From Buttiauxella noackiae ATCC 51607 (GTDB lineage Bacteria; Pseudomonadota; Gammaproteobacteria; Enterobacterales; Enterobacteriaceae): a stretch of 64,000 bases of DNA. The position numbers and the translations under genes are program-made. The DNA lies in assembly GCF_001654865.1 (NCBI RefSeq), contig NZ_LXEO01000049.1, positions 62,001 to 126,000 of the forward strand, in the 5' to 3' direction. This document shows, in pieces, positions 41,666 to 49,766 of the stretch. The notes under the pieces were generated by a model. That model was not told the origin of the DNA and ran no database searches. It saw nothing but the letters and a program-made list of their open reading frames with translations. Within the stretch, counting starts at the first letter, position 1, and every line of letters begins with the position of its first letter.

Positions 41666-42092
41666 TTATCCTCTCTTATATACAAAAGGCGGATAAGAGA
41701 TTCATATTTACCCGCCTAACTGTGTGGTAAGTAGTTCCTCATCTTTCTTTCACGCCTCTTAATTAATTCCGCCCCCCTTTCCCCCGCAGAAAAATGCGTG
41801 AGTAGTCACATTTTTGAAAGCTAATATTATTCATTTACAACACCAATAATATGGGAGAATTCCATTTTCCAATCAGTAAGATTAATCCATTGAAATATAG
41901 AGACTTTTCTTATCTCTTGCTCATCACTTCTACACCAAAAACTTGTGATTTAAATCACAAAAATCACCTCAAAAAAACATCTGTCAACCACTCTCCCTAA
42001 TAAATTAATAGCAATTTTGTGATGTCACCTGCAAATCCAAGGCTTGTTTAAAGGGAAAAATAGCTGCAAGGAAAATAAACGAGGCAAATGTC
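41666..42092. other. Long promoter region of the PFK-like/PTS operon
   Basis: This 427-bp gap contains an imperfect REP-like inverted repeat near 41688-41717 (GGCGGATAAG with TTACCCGCC) and then AT-rich sequence with a perfect CRP palindrome at 41943-41960. I see no coding signal and no copy of the 26-bp palindrome found at 49622. Confidence 0.5.
41943..41960. promoter_or_regulatory. Perfect CRP-binding palindrome
   Basis: TTGTGATTTAAATCACAA is a perfect 18-bp palindrome containing TGTGA-N6-TCACA. It lies 133 bp upstream of the first gene of the PTS operon, which implies cAMP-CRP (catabolite) control. Confidence 0.85.
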
Positions 42093-43073
42093 ATGAGAAT
42101 CGGCATGGTAATTAGCGGCGGTGATGTCACGGGGATAAATAACTTCGTTTTTCAGGTTTCCCGACTGGCTCAAGCAGAAATCGTTTTGTTTAACGGTGGT
42201 ATTCCAGGTCTATTGCAGAATAAACACCAGGATATTTCCATCCGGGATTTAGTGGATTTTTCCGTAGCATCCATTCCGATTATGTCTTCAGGTCGAACTA
42301 ACCGTAAATTAATGGGCTGTGAATATGAAACTATCGCAAAACAGTTAAAAAACCTGCATATCGATGTACTTATTATGGCTGGTGGCGATGGATCATTACA
42401 ATTTCTTAATAACCTCAGTGAATATGGTGTGAATTGTTTTGGTGTCGGCATGACCATCGATAATGATGTTTACGGCAGTGATTACACCATCGGTTTTTCA
42501 ACAGCATGTGAGCAAGTCATTAAAGAAGTCGCCAAGCTGCGTAATACAGGCCGCGCTTTGCCAGGGCGTGTTTTTATGGTTGAACTGCTGGGTGGTTACT
42601 GCGGTGAATTGACACTGCAATCGGCGATTAAAAGCAACGCTGATTTTGCACTAATCCCTGAGTGCCAACAGTCGCTGAGCGAACTGGCACATAAGATTAG
42701 GGCACGACTTGAGACACAAAACAGCGTCGTGATTCTGTGCTCTGAAGGTTATACCAAAGAATACTCCCCCGGCTTTCAGGGGGCAATTGACACCATGATT
42801 AAACAGCTTGAACCGAAAATTGGTGTACGCATTCGTAAGTCAATTATTGGTTATAGCCTACGTAACGGTGACCCTACCTGCGAGGAAATCTATCAGGGCA
42901 CTATTATGGCAGGCGAAGTCGTTCGTTGTATCCAGTCCGGTATGAGAAATAAAGCCATTATTATTAATTCGAGTAATAAACCGATCCCTATAGATTTAAT
43001 CAGTATGCAAAAACGCCTCGTCGACACCGAAGGGCATCATTATAAATTAGCGAAGCAGCTCAATATTATTTGA
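42093..43073 (+). CDS. Divergent PfkA-family sugar-phosphate kinase
   Basis: This 326-aa protein belongs to the ATP-dependent phosphofructokinase (PfkA) family. It keeps GGD near the N-terminus (SGGDVTGINNF), the ATP motif GGDGS, the catalytic TIDND and the SEG glutamate region (LCSEGY). It departs from true PfkA at several active-site places: MGRxCGDL is LGGYCGEL (Arg lost), and the phosphate-binding HIQRGG-type loop is YSLRNGD. A function on a ketose-6-phosphate other than fructose-6-phosphate is likely. It opens a seven-gene PTS operon with an aldolase, which could cleave its bisphosphate product. Substrate is not known. Confidence 0.75.
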   Translation: MRIGMVISGGDVTGINNFVFQVSRLAQAEIVLFNGGIPGLLQNKHQDISIRDLVDFSVASIPIMSSGRTNRKLMGCEYETIAKQLKNLHIDVLIMAGGDGSLQFLNNLSEYGVNCFGVGMTIDNDVYGSDYTIGFSTACEQVIKEVAKLRNTGRALPGRVFMVELLGGYCGELTLQSAIKSNADFALIPECQQSLSELAHKIRARLETQNSVVILCSEGYTKEYSPGFQGAIDTMIKQLEPKIGVRIRKSIIGYSLRNGDPTCEEIYQGTIMAGEVVRCIQSGMRNKAIIINSSNKPIPIDLISMQKRLVDTEGHHYKLAKQLNII

Positions 43074-43084
43074 GGAGACTTTCA

Positions 43085-43399
43085 ATGCTTAAAATTCTTT
43101 GTGTATGTGGCTGCGGTTTAGGTTCCAGTTTCGCCATAGAAATGGCTGCAACTGCGGTACTTAAAAAACTTCAGATTCCGGCAGAAATTGATCACACAAC
43201 TGTTTCAGAAGCGGGAGCCTTTAAATCTGACATTATTTTAACGCAAAAAACGTTCGCCGATATTTTAACAGCCGATGCAAGTGAAGAAGAAATTAAACGC
43301 GTCATTGTGCTGCACCGCCTTACGGATAAAGACGAAATCGAACAAAAGATTGTCGCCTTTTTAAAAGATCGCAATGTGAAGGTATTCGACCATGAATAG
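43085..43399 (+). CDS. PTS IIB component, ascorbate/galactitol type
   Basis: This 104-aa cytoplasmic IIB protein accepts phosphate from IIA on Cys8 in the motif CVCGCGLGSSF and passes it to the sugar bound by IIC. The start at 43085 is preceded by GAGGAG; the longer frame from 43070 lies over the ribosome site. It overlaps the IIC gene by 8 bases. Substrate unknown. Confidence 0.85.
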   Translation: MLKILCVCGCGLGSSFAIEMAATAVLKKLQIPAEIDHTTVSEAGAFKSDIILTQKTFADILTADASEEEIKRVIVLHRLTDKDEIEQKIVAFLKDRNVKVFDHE

Positions 43400-44759
43400 C
43401 ATCATTAACTTTATTGTTAAAGACCTGCTAGGGCAGGCATCAATATTGATTGCCTTTATTGCCATGCTCGGTCTTTTGCTACAAAAAAAATCGAAGGGTA
43501 AGGTCGCGGAGGGTACATTTAAAACGCTGCTTGGTTTTTTAATCATGATGGCAGGTATCAACATTATTGTTGATACGCTGACTTTCCTGAACGATATCTT
43601 CACCCATGGATTTGGCATGAAAGGCTACATCACAGATGTGGCAGCTATTGCGGGGCTTGCAAACCGTGAGCTGGGTTCCGAAGTGGCCCTTACGCTAATG
43701 GTGATATTCATCGTCAACATCATCATTGCCCGTATCACGCCGTTTAAGTACATTTTTCTCACCGGGCAAGCACTGCTTTGGATGGCAACGATTGGTGCAG
43801 TTATCGGCTATAAAGCAGGGCTGACTGGCCTACCGTTGATTCTTACTGGCGGGATCTTCGGTGGAATTATGGCGGTGCTGATGCCAGCCCTCGCCCAACC
43901 CGTGGTCCGCCGTATTACCGGTACTGACGATGTAGCTCTGGGCCACTTCTGTACTATCGGTTACCTGGTGCAGGCTGCGGTGGCGAAGGTCGTTGGCAAA
44001 GGGTCGAAATCCACTGAAGACCTGGTTTTGCCGGATAACTTTAAATTCCTGCAAGACACTTATTTGTCGATGGCCGTCGTCATGATCCCGATGTATTTGA
44101 TTCCTGCTCTGGCGGCTGGTCCGGAATACATCGGCCAATACTCCAACGGCGTGAATTACCTGATGTTTGCTTTTATGCAGGCGATTCAGTTTGTTGCTGG
44201 GGTATTCGTGCTCTATAGCGGTGTGCGTCTACTGCTTAACGAACTGGTGCCTGCGTTCCGTGGCATCGCGATGCGCATCGTACCGGATGCCAAACCGGCG
44301 CTGGACTGCCCGGTGCTGTTCCCTTACGCCCCCAATGCCGTAATCGTTGGTTTCCTTGCCACAACTGTCGGCTCCATCATCGGCATGATTGTCTTCCCAA
44401 TGTTTGGCCTGGCGATGATTCTGCCAGGCTTGTTGACCAACTTCTTTGCTGGCGGCACCGCAGGAATTTTCGGTAACGCGATGGGTGGCAGACGCGGTGC
44501 AATCATCGGCGGTGTAGTCCACGGCCTGTTTATTACCTTCCTTCCTGCCATCCTGGTGCCAATGCTTGAAAGCTACGGCTTTACCGGTGTGACTTTCAGT
44601 GATTCTGATGTGATCAGTAGCGGCCTGATTTTGGGACATGTATTCCAGAATAACTGGACTTTTGTCGGCTTATTCATCCTGTTCGTCGCTCTTATCGCCT
44701 GGTTCGTAAATGGCAAATCAACCAAACCTCAAGAGGAAAAAGCACATGAGTCTGTATAA
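43392..44759 (+). CDS. PTS IIC permease, UlaA (ascorbate) family
   Basis: This 455-aa integral membrane permease has about 11 hydrophobic segments and UlaA-family marks (KGTIKT-like AEGTFKTLLGFLIMMAG, and CPVLFPYAPNAVIVGF). It brings in and phosphorylates a sugar or sugar acid with the IIB and IIA proteins of the operon. The family includes ascorbate transporters, but no ascorbate catabolic genes (ulaD-G) are present, so the substrate is probably different. It overlaps the aldolase gene by 14 bases. Confidence 0.85.
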   Translation: MNSIINFIVKDLLGQASILIAFIAMLGLLLQKKSKGKVAEGTFKTLLGFLIMMAGINIIVDTLTFLNDIFTHGFGMKGYITDVAAIAGLANRELGSEVALTLMVIFIVNIIIARITPFKYIFLTGQALLWMATIGAVIGYKAGLTGLPLILTGGIFGGIMAVLMPALAQPVVRRITGTDDVALGHFCTIGYLVQAAVAKVVGKGSKSTEDLVLPDNFKFLQDTYLSMAVVMIPMYLIPALAAGPEYIGQYSNGVNYLMFAFMQAIQFVAGVFVLYSGVRLLLNELVPAFRGIAMRIVPDAKPALDCPVLFPYAPNAVIVGFLATTVGSIIGMIVFPMFGLAMILPGLLTNFFAGGTAGIFGNAMGGRRGAIIGGVVHGLFITFLPAILVPMLESYGFTGVTFSDSDVISSGLILGHVFQNNWTFVGLFILFVALIAWFVNGKSTKPQEEKAHESV

Positions 44760-45588
44760 CTTCCCGGATTTATTACAGGTAGCCAAAGAGCGTAAATTTA
44801 AAGCGGTAGGTTCCTTTAATTTGCATTGCCTTGAAATGCTGCCCGCTTATTTTAAAGCAGCCAAAGCGACCAATAGCCCATTAATGATTCAAATTTCTAC
44901 CGGGACTGCGGAATATTTAGGTTATCGTTTATTAGTGGATTCCATTCGTTCTTTATCCGAAAGCGAGCAAATACCGACTTGTTTGCATCTGGATCACTGC
45001 TCAGATATTGAATCGATTAAAACGGCCATCGACGCTGGATTTAGCTCGGTAATGTATGACGGTTCTCATCTGGATATGGCAGATAATATTGCTAATACCC
45101 GCAAGGTGATTGATATCGCCCGTCCACGTAATATCTCTGTAGAAGCAGAATTAGGCGCGATTGGCGGCTCAGAAGATGGCAAAGCGGTCGCCATGGAAGA
45201 TATCTGCTTTACCACCACGGAAGATGCCAAACGCTTTGTGGATGAAACCGGCGTCGATATGCTGGCGGTGTCCGTCGGGACGGTACACGGCCTATATACC
45301 GGTAAAGCGAAAATTCAGCATCAACGCCTGGCGGATATCAGCGAAGTGACCAAAACCCCGCTGGTGCTGCACGGCGGCACAGGTGTTAGCGATGAAGATA
45401 TGCGCCGCGCCGTTGCCGGAGGGATTGATAAAGTTAACGTCGGTACCGAAATGAACGTGCAATGGGTCGGGCACTGCAAAGAGACGTTTGAGAAAGGCAA
45501 AGTGAACGACAGCGTGCGTAAATTCTTAATTCCGGCAAATGATGCAGTCGCTGCGGTATTAATCGAAAAGATCGCATTATTTAAATAA
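44746..45588 (+). CDS. Class II (zinc) ketose-bisphosphate aldolase
   Basis: This 280-aa enzyme belongs to the GatY/KbaY/FbaA family. The motif HLDHCSD (residues 81-87) carries the catalytic Asp and zinc His; YDGSHLD, SVGTVHG and LHGGTGV give further zinc and phosphate ligands. It should split a ketose-1,6-bisphosphate to dihydroxyacetone phosphate and an aldehyde phosphate. The start at 44746 has AGAGG upstream and aligns with family N-termini. With the PFK-like kinase it forms a possible kinase-aldolase pair. Confidence 0.85.
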   Translation: MSLYNFPDLLQVAKERKFKAVGSFNLHCLEMLPAYFKAAKATNSPLMIQISTGTAEYLGYRLLVDSIRSLSESEQIPTCLHLDHCSDIESIKTAIDAGFSSVMYDGSHLDMADNIANTRKVIDIARPRNISVEAELGAIGGSEDGKAVAMEDICFTTTEDAKRFVDETGVDMLAVSVGTVHGLYTGKAKIQHQRLADISEVTKTPLVLHGGTGVSDEDMRRAVAGGIDKVNVGTEMNVQWVGHCKETFEKGKVNDSVRKFLIPANDAVAAVLIEKIALFK

Positions 45589-45656
45589 AGCAGGCGTTAT
45601 CCTCTACTCTTCATTGTAACCCTGGTTGCGTGGCAACCGTCGGGCGGGAGCTAGCT

Positions 45657-45926
45657 ATGTTTGGATCTTTAAAAAAACTTTTTCACAGTGATAATTCGGA
45701 TACGGCGCAATATGATATTCAAGCCGTACAACTTGAAACTGAATTAACTGCTCTGGAAAACACGTTAACGGAAAACCCAAATAATGGCGAAACACAAAAA
45801 GCATTAATGTTGCGCTATAACCAGGCGTTACAAGTTTTTGCGAAGAGTAAAACACACCGTCAGCATATCGATGCTTTATTTATCAAAATTGATGAGCTGA
45901 GAAATATTATTCGCAAGAATATTTAG
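45657..45926 (+). CDS. Small helical protein of the PTS operon, unknown
   Basis: I do not recognise this 89-aa protein. It starts MFGSLKKLFHSD after CGGGAG and is predicted by eye to be mostly helical, with heptad-like Leu/Ile spacing in QLETELTALENTLTEN and IDALFIKIDELRNIIRKNI. It has no membrane segment or catalytic motif. It lies between the aldolase and IIA genes, 9 bp before the latter, so it is part of the operon and may be an assembly or regulatory partner. Confidence 0.6.
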   Translation: MFGSLKKLFHSDNSDTAQYDIQAVQLETELTALENTLTENPNNGETQKALMLRYNQALQVFAKSKTHRQHIDALFIKIDELRNIIRKNI

Positions 45927-45935
45927 GGAGAACTC

Positions 45936-46373
45936 ATGGCCATTAAAGAGTTATTAATTGAAGCGCAGGCAATACAAGTTGGCGTGCGCGAAACGGACTG
46001 GAAAAAGGTGATTAGACTTGCGGCTCAACCGCTGGTTGATAATGGCTATATCCTGCCCTCTTACTACCAGGCAGTCATTAATAACACCCTGGAGCATGGC
46101 GCGTATTACGTTTTTGAAGAGGGCGTCGCCATGCCCCACGCTCGCCCGGAATGCGGGGTGATGAAAAATTGCTTCAGTCTGGTTTTGCTTGATGAACCCA
46201 TCGCCTTTGCCGACAGCGAAAAGGCCGATATCGTGATTATGTTTGCCGCCTGTGACAGCAATGGACATATCGAAGAAGGTATCCGCGCGATTGTTAATTT
46301 GTTGGGCGATGATGATGTAATGGCAAAACTACGTCGGGCAAAAGGCAAGGAAGAGGTGATCGCAATATTATGA
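45936..46373 (+). CDS. PTS IIA component, fructose/mannitol type
   Basis: This 145-aa IIA protein has the phospho-accepting His68 in the motif GVAMPHARPE, typical of the PTS EIIA type-2 fold also used by UlaC. It receives phosphate from HPr and passes it to the IIB of this operon. AGGGAG precedes the ATG. Its stop overlaps the start of the P-loop kinase gene (ATGA). Confidence 0.87.
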   Translation: MAIKELLIEAQAIQVGVRETDWKKVIRLAAQPLVDNGYILPSYYQAVINNTLEHGAYYVFEEGVAMPHARPECGVMKNCFSLVLLDEPIAFADSEKADIVIMFAACDSNGHIEEGIRAIVNLLGDDDVMAKLRRAKGKEEVIAIL

Positions 46374-46927
46374 GCCAGACCATGCGAACACAGGGCAAAA
46401 CGGTTGTACTTGTGAACGGTGTACCCGCCTCAGGCAAAAGCACGATTTCCCGCTTGTTGTCCGAACATTTTGCGCTACCGATTCTGACCATCGATGGCAT
46501 AAAAGAGCCTTTTATGGCGCAGTTCGATGAAATTGATCGGCCATTCAACCGCCGCCTCGGAAGTGCCGCTTATGAGGTGATTTGGTCGATAGTGGCCGAT
46601 AGCCCAACACAGTGTGTCTTTATTGTCGATGCATGGTTTGGCTTCCAGCCGAAAGAGGTGCTTGAACGTTATCTTGAGCAGGCGGGAATCACACGCGTTC
46701 TGGAAGTGTGGAACCATGTCCCCGGCGATCTTGCCGCCGAACGCTATGCGCTGCGGCTCGGCGTAAGACGCCACGGGCACCCAGGGGAAGAATATCTGCC
46801 GGAGTTGGTAAAACTTGCGAATAACGCAAAGCCGATGTCACTTGGGCCGGTTTACACCGTGGACCACCGAGAGCCGATAGACACCGACGGTCTCCTTACA
46901 TGGCTGAGTAAAGAATTTGGAGACTAA
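46370..46927 (+). CDS. P-loop kinase-like protein ending the PTS operon
   Basis: This 185-aa protein has a Walker A motif GVPASGKST (residues 17-25) and resembles small AAA_33/zeta-toxin/gluconate-kinase-like phosphotransferases. TIDGIKEPFMAQ follows where the substrate-binding switch would be, and Asp in VFIVDAWFG may be Walker B. It is translationally coupled to the IIA gene. The substrate is unknown; a sugar or nucleoside derivative is possible. No antitoxin-like partner is seen. Confidence 0.65.
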   Translation: MSQTMRTQGKTVVLVNGVPASGKSTISRLLSEHFALPILTIDGIKEPFMAQFDEIDRPFNRRLGSAAYEVIWSIVADSPTQCVFIVDAWFGFQPKEVLERYLEQAGITRVLEVWNHVPGDLAAERYALRLGVRRHGHPGEEYLPELVKLANNAKPMSLGPVYTVDHREPIDTDGLLTWLSKEFGD

Positions 46928-46954
46928 TACGAATGCTGATTTCGTTGGTCAGTT

Positions 46955-46980
46955 AAGCCCTCTGCATTCCAGAGGGCTTA
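46955..46980. terminator. Hairpin between the two convergent PTS loci
   Basis: AAGCCCTCT pairs perfectly with AGAGGGCTT around an 8-nt loop. T runs are poor, but the position between convergent genes fits a bidirectional terminator. Confidence 0.6.
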
Positions 46981-46988
46981 GGGATAAA

Positions 46989-48350
46989 TCAAGAAGCCGG
47001 AGAAGCCACCAGTTTGCGCGTCTTACCATAAACAATGGTCAGCACCGCAGGGACAGTAAATGCGACGATTATCGCAAACACTTCATAAATCATTTTGGAA
47101 TCCGGGCCGCTGAACAGACCTAACTCGAACACGTTAAGTACTGGCAGGAAACTGTAAGTTTTAACGCCCAACAAACCAGTGATGCCACCGCCCAACGCCG
47201 CACCAATACAACCGAAGACAAACAGCATTCTGTATTTCAGATTCACGCCATACAGCGCCGGTTCAGTAATACCGAAGAAGGCAGAAATTGAGGCAGAAAT
47301 CGCAATCTGTTTGTCCTTGAGGTTGCGGGCAATAAAGATTGCACCGAATGCCGCGCCAAACTGCCCCATTACCGCCGACATGAACATCGCCATGATAGTG
47401 TCGTAGCCGTTGACCTGAATATTGATCAGCGCCAGTGGGATGATGCCCCAGTGCACACCGAATACCACAAACAGTTGGCCAATACCGGCAAGCAGTGCGC
47501 CAGAAATGACCGGGCTAAGGTTATAAAGCCATGCATATCCGTTAGCAATACCGACTCCCACGTAATCTGCAATCGGGCCAATTAAGGTGAACACCACAAA
47601 CCCGCAGATAATGAGCGATAAGCAAGGCACAAATACAAAAGCAGCCAGTTCAGGGATTATCTTTTTCAGCCAGCGTTCCACATAGCTCAGGAACAACACG
47701 GCAAATACAGCTGGAATAACTGCGCCACCATAAATCTTAACGTTCAGCGCAAGTCCCATAATATGGAATGCACCGGGAACACCTGGATCGGTTAATGGGA
47801 AGATCATCGCCGCAGTCAGTGCCAGCGCGGTGAATTTATTCGTTTTAAAACGTTCAGCTGCCGTAACGGCGATAAACAACGGCAACATCACAAACACGCC
47901 GCTCGACAGCGCATTAAACACGGTGAATACGTAAGAATGCGTATCCACCAGGTTCATTGTTTGCAGCAATACCACAATCCCTTTTACAACACCGACGCCC
48001 GCCAGCACACCGATGTAAGGTGTGAAAATGGCGGAAAGTGTCGCCAGCAAGCGGCTTACCCATGAGCCTTGTGCCGTTGTTTCTTCAGCTACAGGCGTTT
48101 GTTCACCGAGCAGCTCTTTAATCGCTGAAAATACCTGATCGACTTTCGGGCCAATCACTATCTGGAATTGACTCGGGCTATCCACTAATTTCACGACTTC
48201 AGGAAGACCATATAGCGCTTCCGGGTTCACTTTATTTTTATCTTTTAATGTAAAACGTAAGCGTGTTGCGCAATGAGTAATATGTTCAATATTCCCAGTC
48301 TCACCAACATGCTTAATTATTTGTTGGGCAAGCTGACTATATGTCGTCAT
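46989..48350 (-). CDS. PTS EIIBC, glucoside/sucrose family, lacking IIA
   Basis: This 453-aa membrane protein has an N-terminal IIB domain (phospho-Cys in HCATRLRFTLKD) and a C-terminal IIC domain with about 10 helices and the family motif GITEPALYGV. There is no IIA domain, so it should depend on the glucose IIA (Crr). The family covers beta-glucosides, sucrose, trehalose and MurNAc. It lies downstream of the SIS-isomerase gene with an ERIC-type repeat between them; substrate unknown. Confidence 0.85.
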   Translation of the reverse strand: MTTYSQLAQQIIKHVGETGNIEHITHCATRLRFTLKDKNKVNPEALYGLPEVVKLVDSPSQFQIVIGPKVDQVFSAIKELLGEQTPVAEETTAQGSWVSRLLATLSAIFTPYIGVLAGVGVVKGIVVLLQTMNLVDTHSYVFTVFNALSSGVFVMLPLFIAVTAAERFKTNKFTALALTAAMIFPLTDPGVPGAFHIMGLALNVKIYGGAVIPAVFAVLFLSYVERWLKKIIPELAAFVFVPCLSLIICGFVVFTLIGPIADYVGVGIANGYAWLYNLSPVISGALLAGIGQLFVVFGVHWGIIPLALINIQVNGYDTIMAMFMSAVMGQFGAAFGAIFIARNLKDKQIAISASISAFFGITEPALYGVNLKYRMLFVFGCIGAALGGGITGLLGVKTYSFLPVLNVFELGLFSGPDSKMIYEVFAIIVAFTVPAVLTIVYGKTRKLVASPAS

Positions 48351-48436
48351 GGTATTTCCTTAGTTTCAAGGTTTGCGCTGTATTTATTGCCCGATAAAAA
48401 TATCAGGCAACATTGTAGGGTCGAGCTATTTATATC

Positions 48437-48534
48437 TATACCCAAAATAATTCGAGTTGCAGGAAGGCAGCTAGCTGTGCCCCAAAGGGCCGAGTATTAC
48501 CAACGCACATGCAACTTAAAATATGAAGGGTATA
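48437..48534 (+). repeat. ERIC element, internally shortened (98 bp)
   Basis: The ends are intact (tatacccaaaataattcgag and gaagggtatat), but the central AGGAGCTTAC core is replaced by a shorter GC-rich segment. It ends at the base next to the stop codon of the SIS gene and lies between the SIS and EIIBC genes. Confidence 0.8.
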
Positions 48535-49605
48535 TCAGGCGTAATCGCCAGGTTTTGTTTTACTCTTAACGGAAATACCAAAATCGGTGAAAATACGCTG
48601 TGGCAAATTATTCCCTTTAGCTTCCGCGATATGGTGCGCCAGAATCTGGAATGGAATCACCATCAGTAACGGGGCGATAAATATATCTACATCAGCATTA
48701 ATGGCGAGCGTTCGTTCATCGCTGCTTTCACCTAATTTAACGGTGTAAATATAATCGGTATATTTTTGCTCATAGGCTTTCAGCAGTAATAAACGCTCAC
48801 GCGCTTCTCCAGGCGTGTCGAGGAAAAACATCCGGTGATTACCGTTGACTTCAAAATAAGGGCCATGCATAAAGGCTTCCAGTTCTACCCCTTGCGATGG
48901 CACGCGAATTGTTTCCGCAAACTTGGTTTCCATTTCTTTAATCACACCCACGCTTGGGCCATAGCCAATTGCCGTAAATCTTGGGGAGGCAGTAAGCTCA
49001 TCTTTCCATTTTTCAAAGAAGACTTCAGTTGTATCAATAATCTGCGGGATAGATTTTACTGCAACGGATAATTTCGCTAACTCTTCGCCTTCCTGCGTTT
49101 CAGTGATTAAGCCATTGCAACGCGCGGTATAAAGACCGAGCAACATGAATTTAAAAATAGTCGCCACATAACCTTTAGTGACATAACCCACGCGCTCTTC
49201 GCCAATTTCAATATCGATGGCGTGATCGACAGTTTTCGCCAGTTCGCTGGACAGTTTGCTGGTTAAACCGTAGGTCACCACCGGGAAACTTTTACCAATG
49301 TGTTTTATCGCATTGATGGTGGATGTGCTTTCGCCGCTTTGCGATACACCAAGTACTAAATCGGTCGCGGTATCCATTTTTTCATAGTGCTGGAAGTGGA
49401 ACGGTTCCTCTACGGTAATGCGTACGTTCGCCAGGTTTTCCACGTAGTATTTCGCGCTTTTGATGGCGTTAATACTTGAACCAGTAGCTAAAACCAACCA
49501 CGTGCCCTTTCCTTTAATCTCTGGAAGATCATGTGGATAACGATCAAGCATTGCTGAAAGCGTAGCTTGCTCTTCGTGAATGTAAGTCATCATTGTCGGC
49601 TTCAT
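48535..49605 (-). CDS. Two-domain SIS sugar isomerase/deaminase/deglycase (FrlB/GlmS-like)
   Basis: This 356-aa protein has two SIS domains, as in the isomerase half of GlmS, FrlB and NagB-II. The first has LATGSSINAIKSAKY and VSQSGESTSTI; the second has TAIGYGPSVGVIKEMETKFAET and a catalytic-type EAFMHGPYFEVN segment. It probably acts on an amino- or glycated-sugar phosphate imported by the adjacent EIIBC. I start at MKPTMMTYIHEE with AGGAGG upstream; the frame's earlier start lies over the operator. It is followed directly by an ERIC repeat. Confidence 0.8.
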   Translation of the reverse strand: MKPTMMTYIHEEQATLSAMLDRYPHDLPEIKGKGTWLVLATGSSINAIKSAKYYVENLANVRITVEEPFHFQHYEKMDTATDLVLGVSQSGESTSTINAIKHIGKSFPVVTYGLTSKLSSELAKTVDHAIDIEIGEERVGYVTKGYVATIFKFMLLGLYTARCNGLITETQEGEELAKLSVAVKSIPQIIDTTEVFFEKWKDELTASPRFTAIGYGPSVGVIKEMETKFAETIRVPSQGVELEAFMHGPYFEVNGNHRMFFLDTPGEARERLLLLKAYEQKYTDYIYTVKLGESSDERTLAINADVDIFIAPLLMVIPFQILAHHIAEAKGNNLPQRIFTDFGISVKSKTKPGDYA

Positions 49606-49621
49606 TGGCCCTCCTGAAATC

Positions 49622-49647
49622 AAAACCTGAAAACGTTTTCAGGTTTT
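49622..49647. promoter_or_regulatory. 26-bp perfect palindromic operator (LacI type)
   Basis: The sequence from 49622 to 49647 is a perfect palindrome with core CCTGAAAACGTTTTCAGG and a central CG, the hallmark of LacI/GalR-family operators. It lies 16 bp upstream of the SIS gene start, next to its ribosome site. The LacI-family gene 120 bp upstream is the obvious binder. Confidence 0.85.
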
Positions 49648-49766
49648 AGGCTAGAGGAGCTTGAGTGGGGTTGTCAATCCACTTTTCAGCAATTGTGGCG
49701 GGGATCAAAAAATATCGTGTGCGGGAGTTTTGGAGAAATCAGAAATACTGAAATGCTCAGAGAGAG

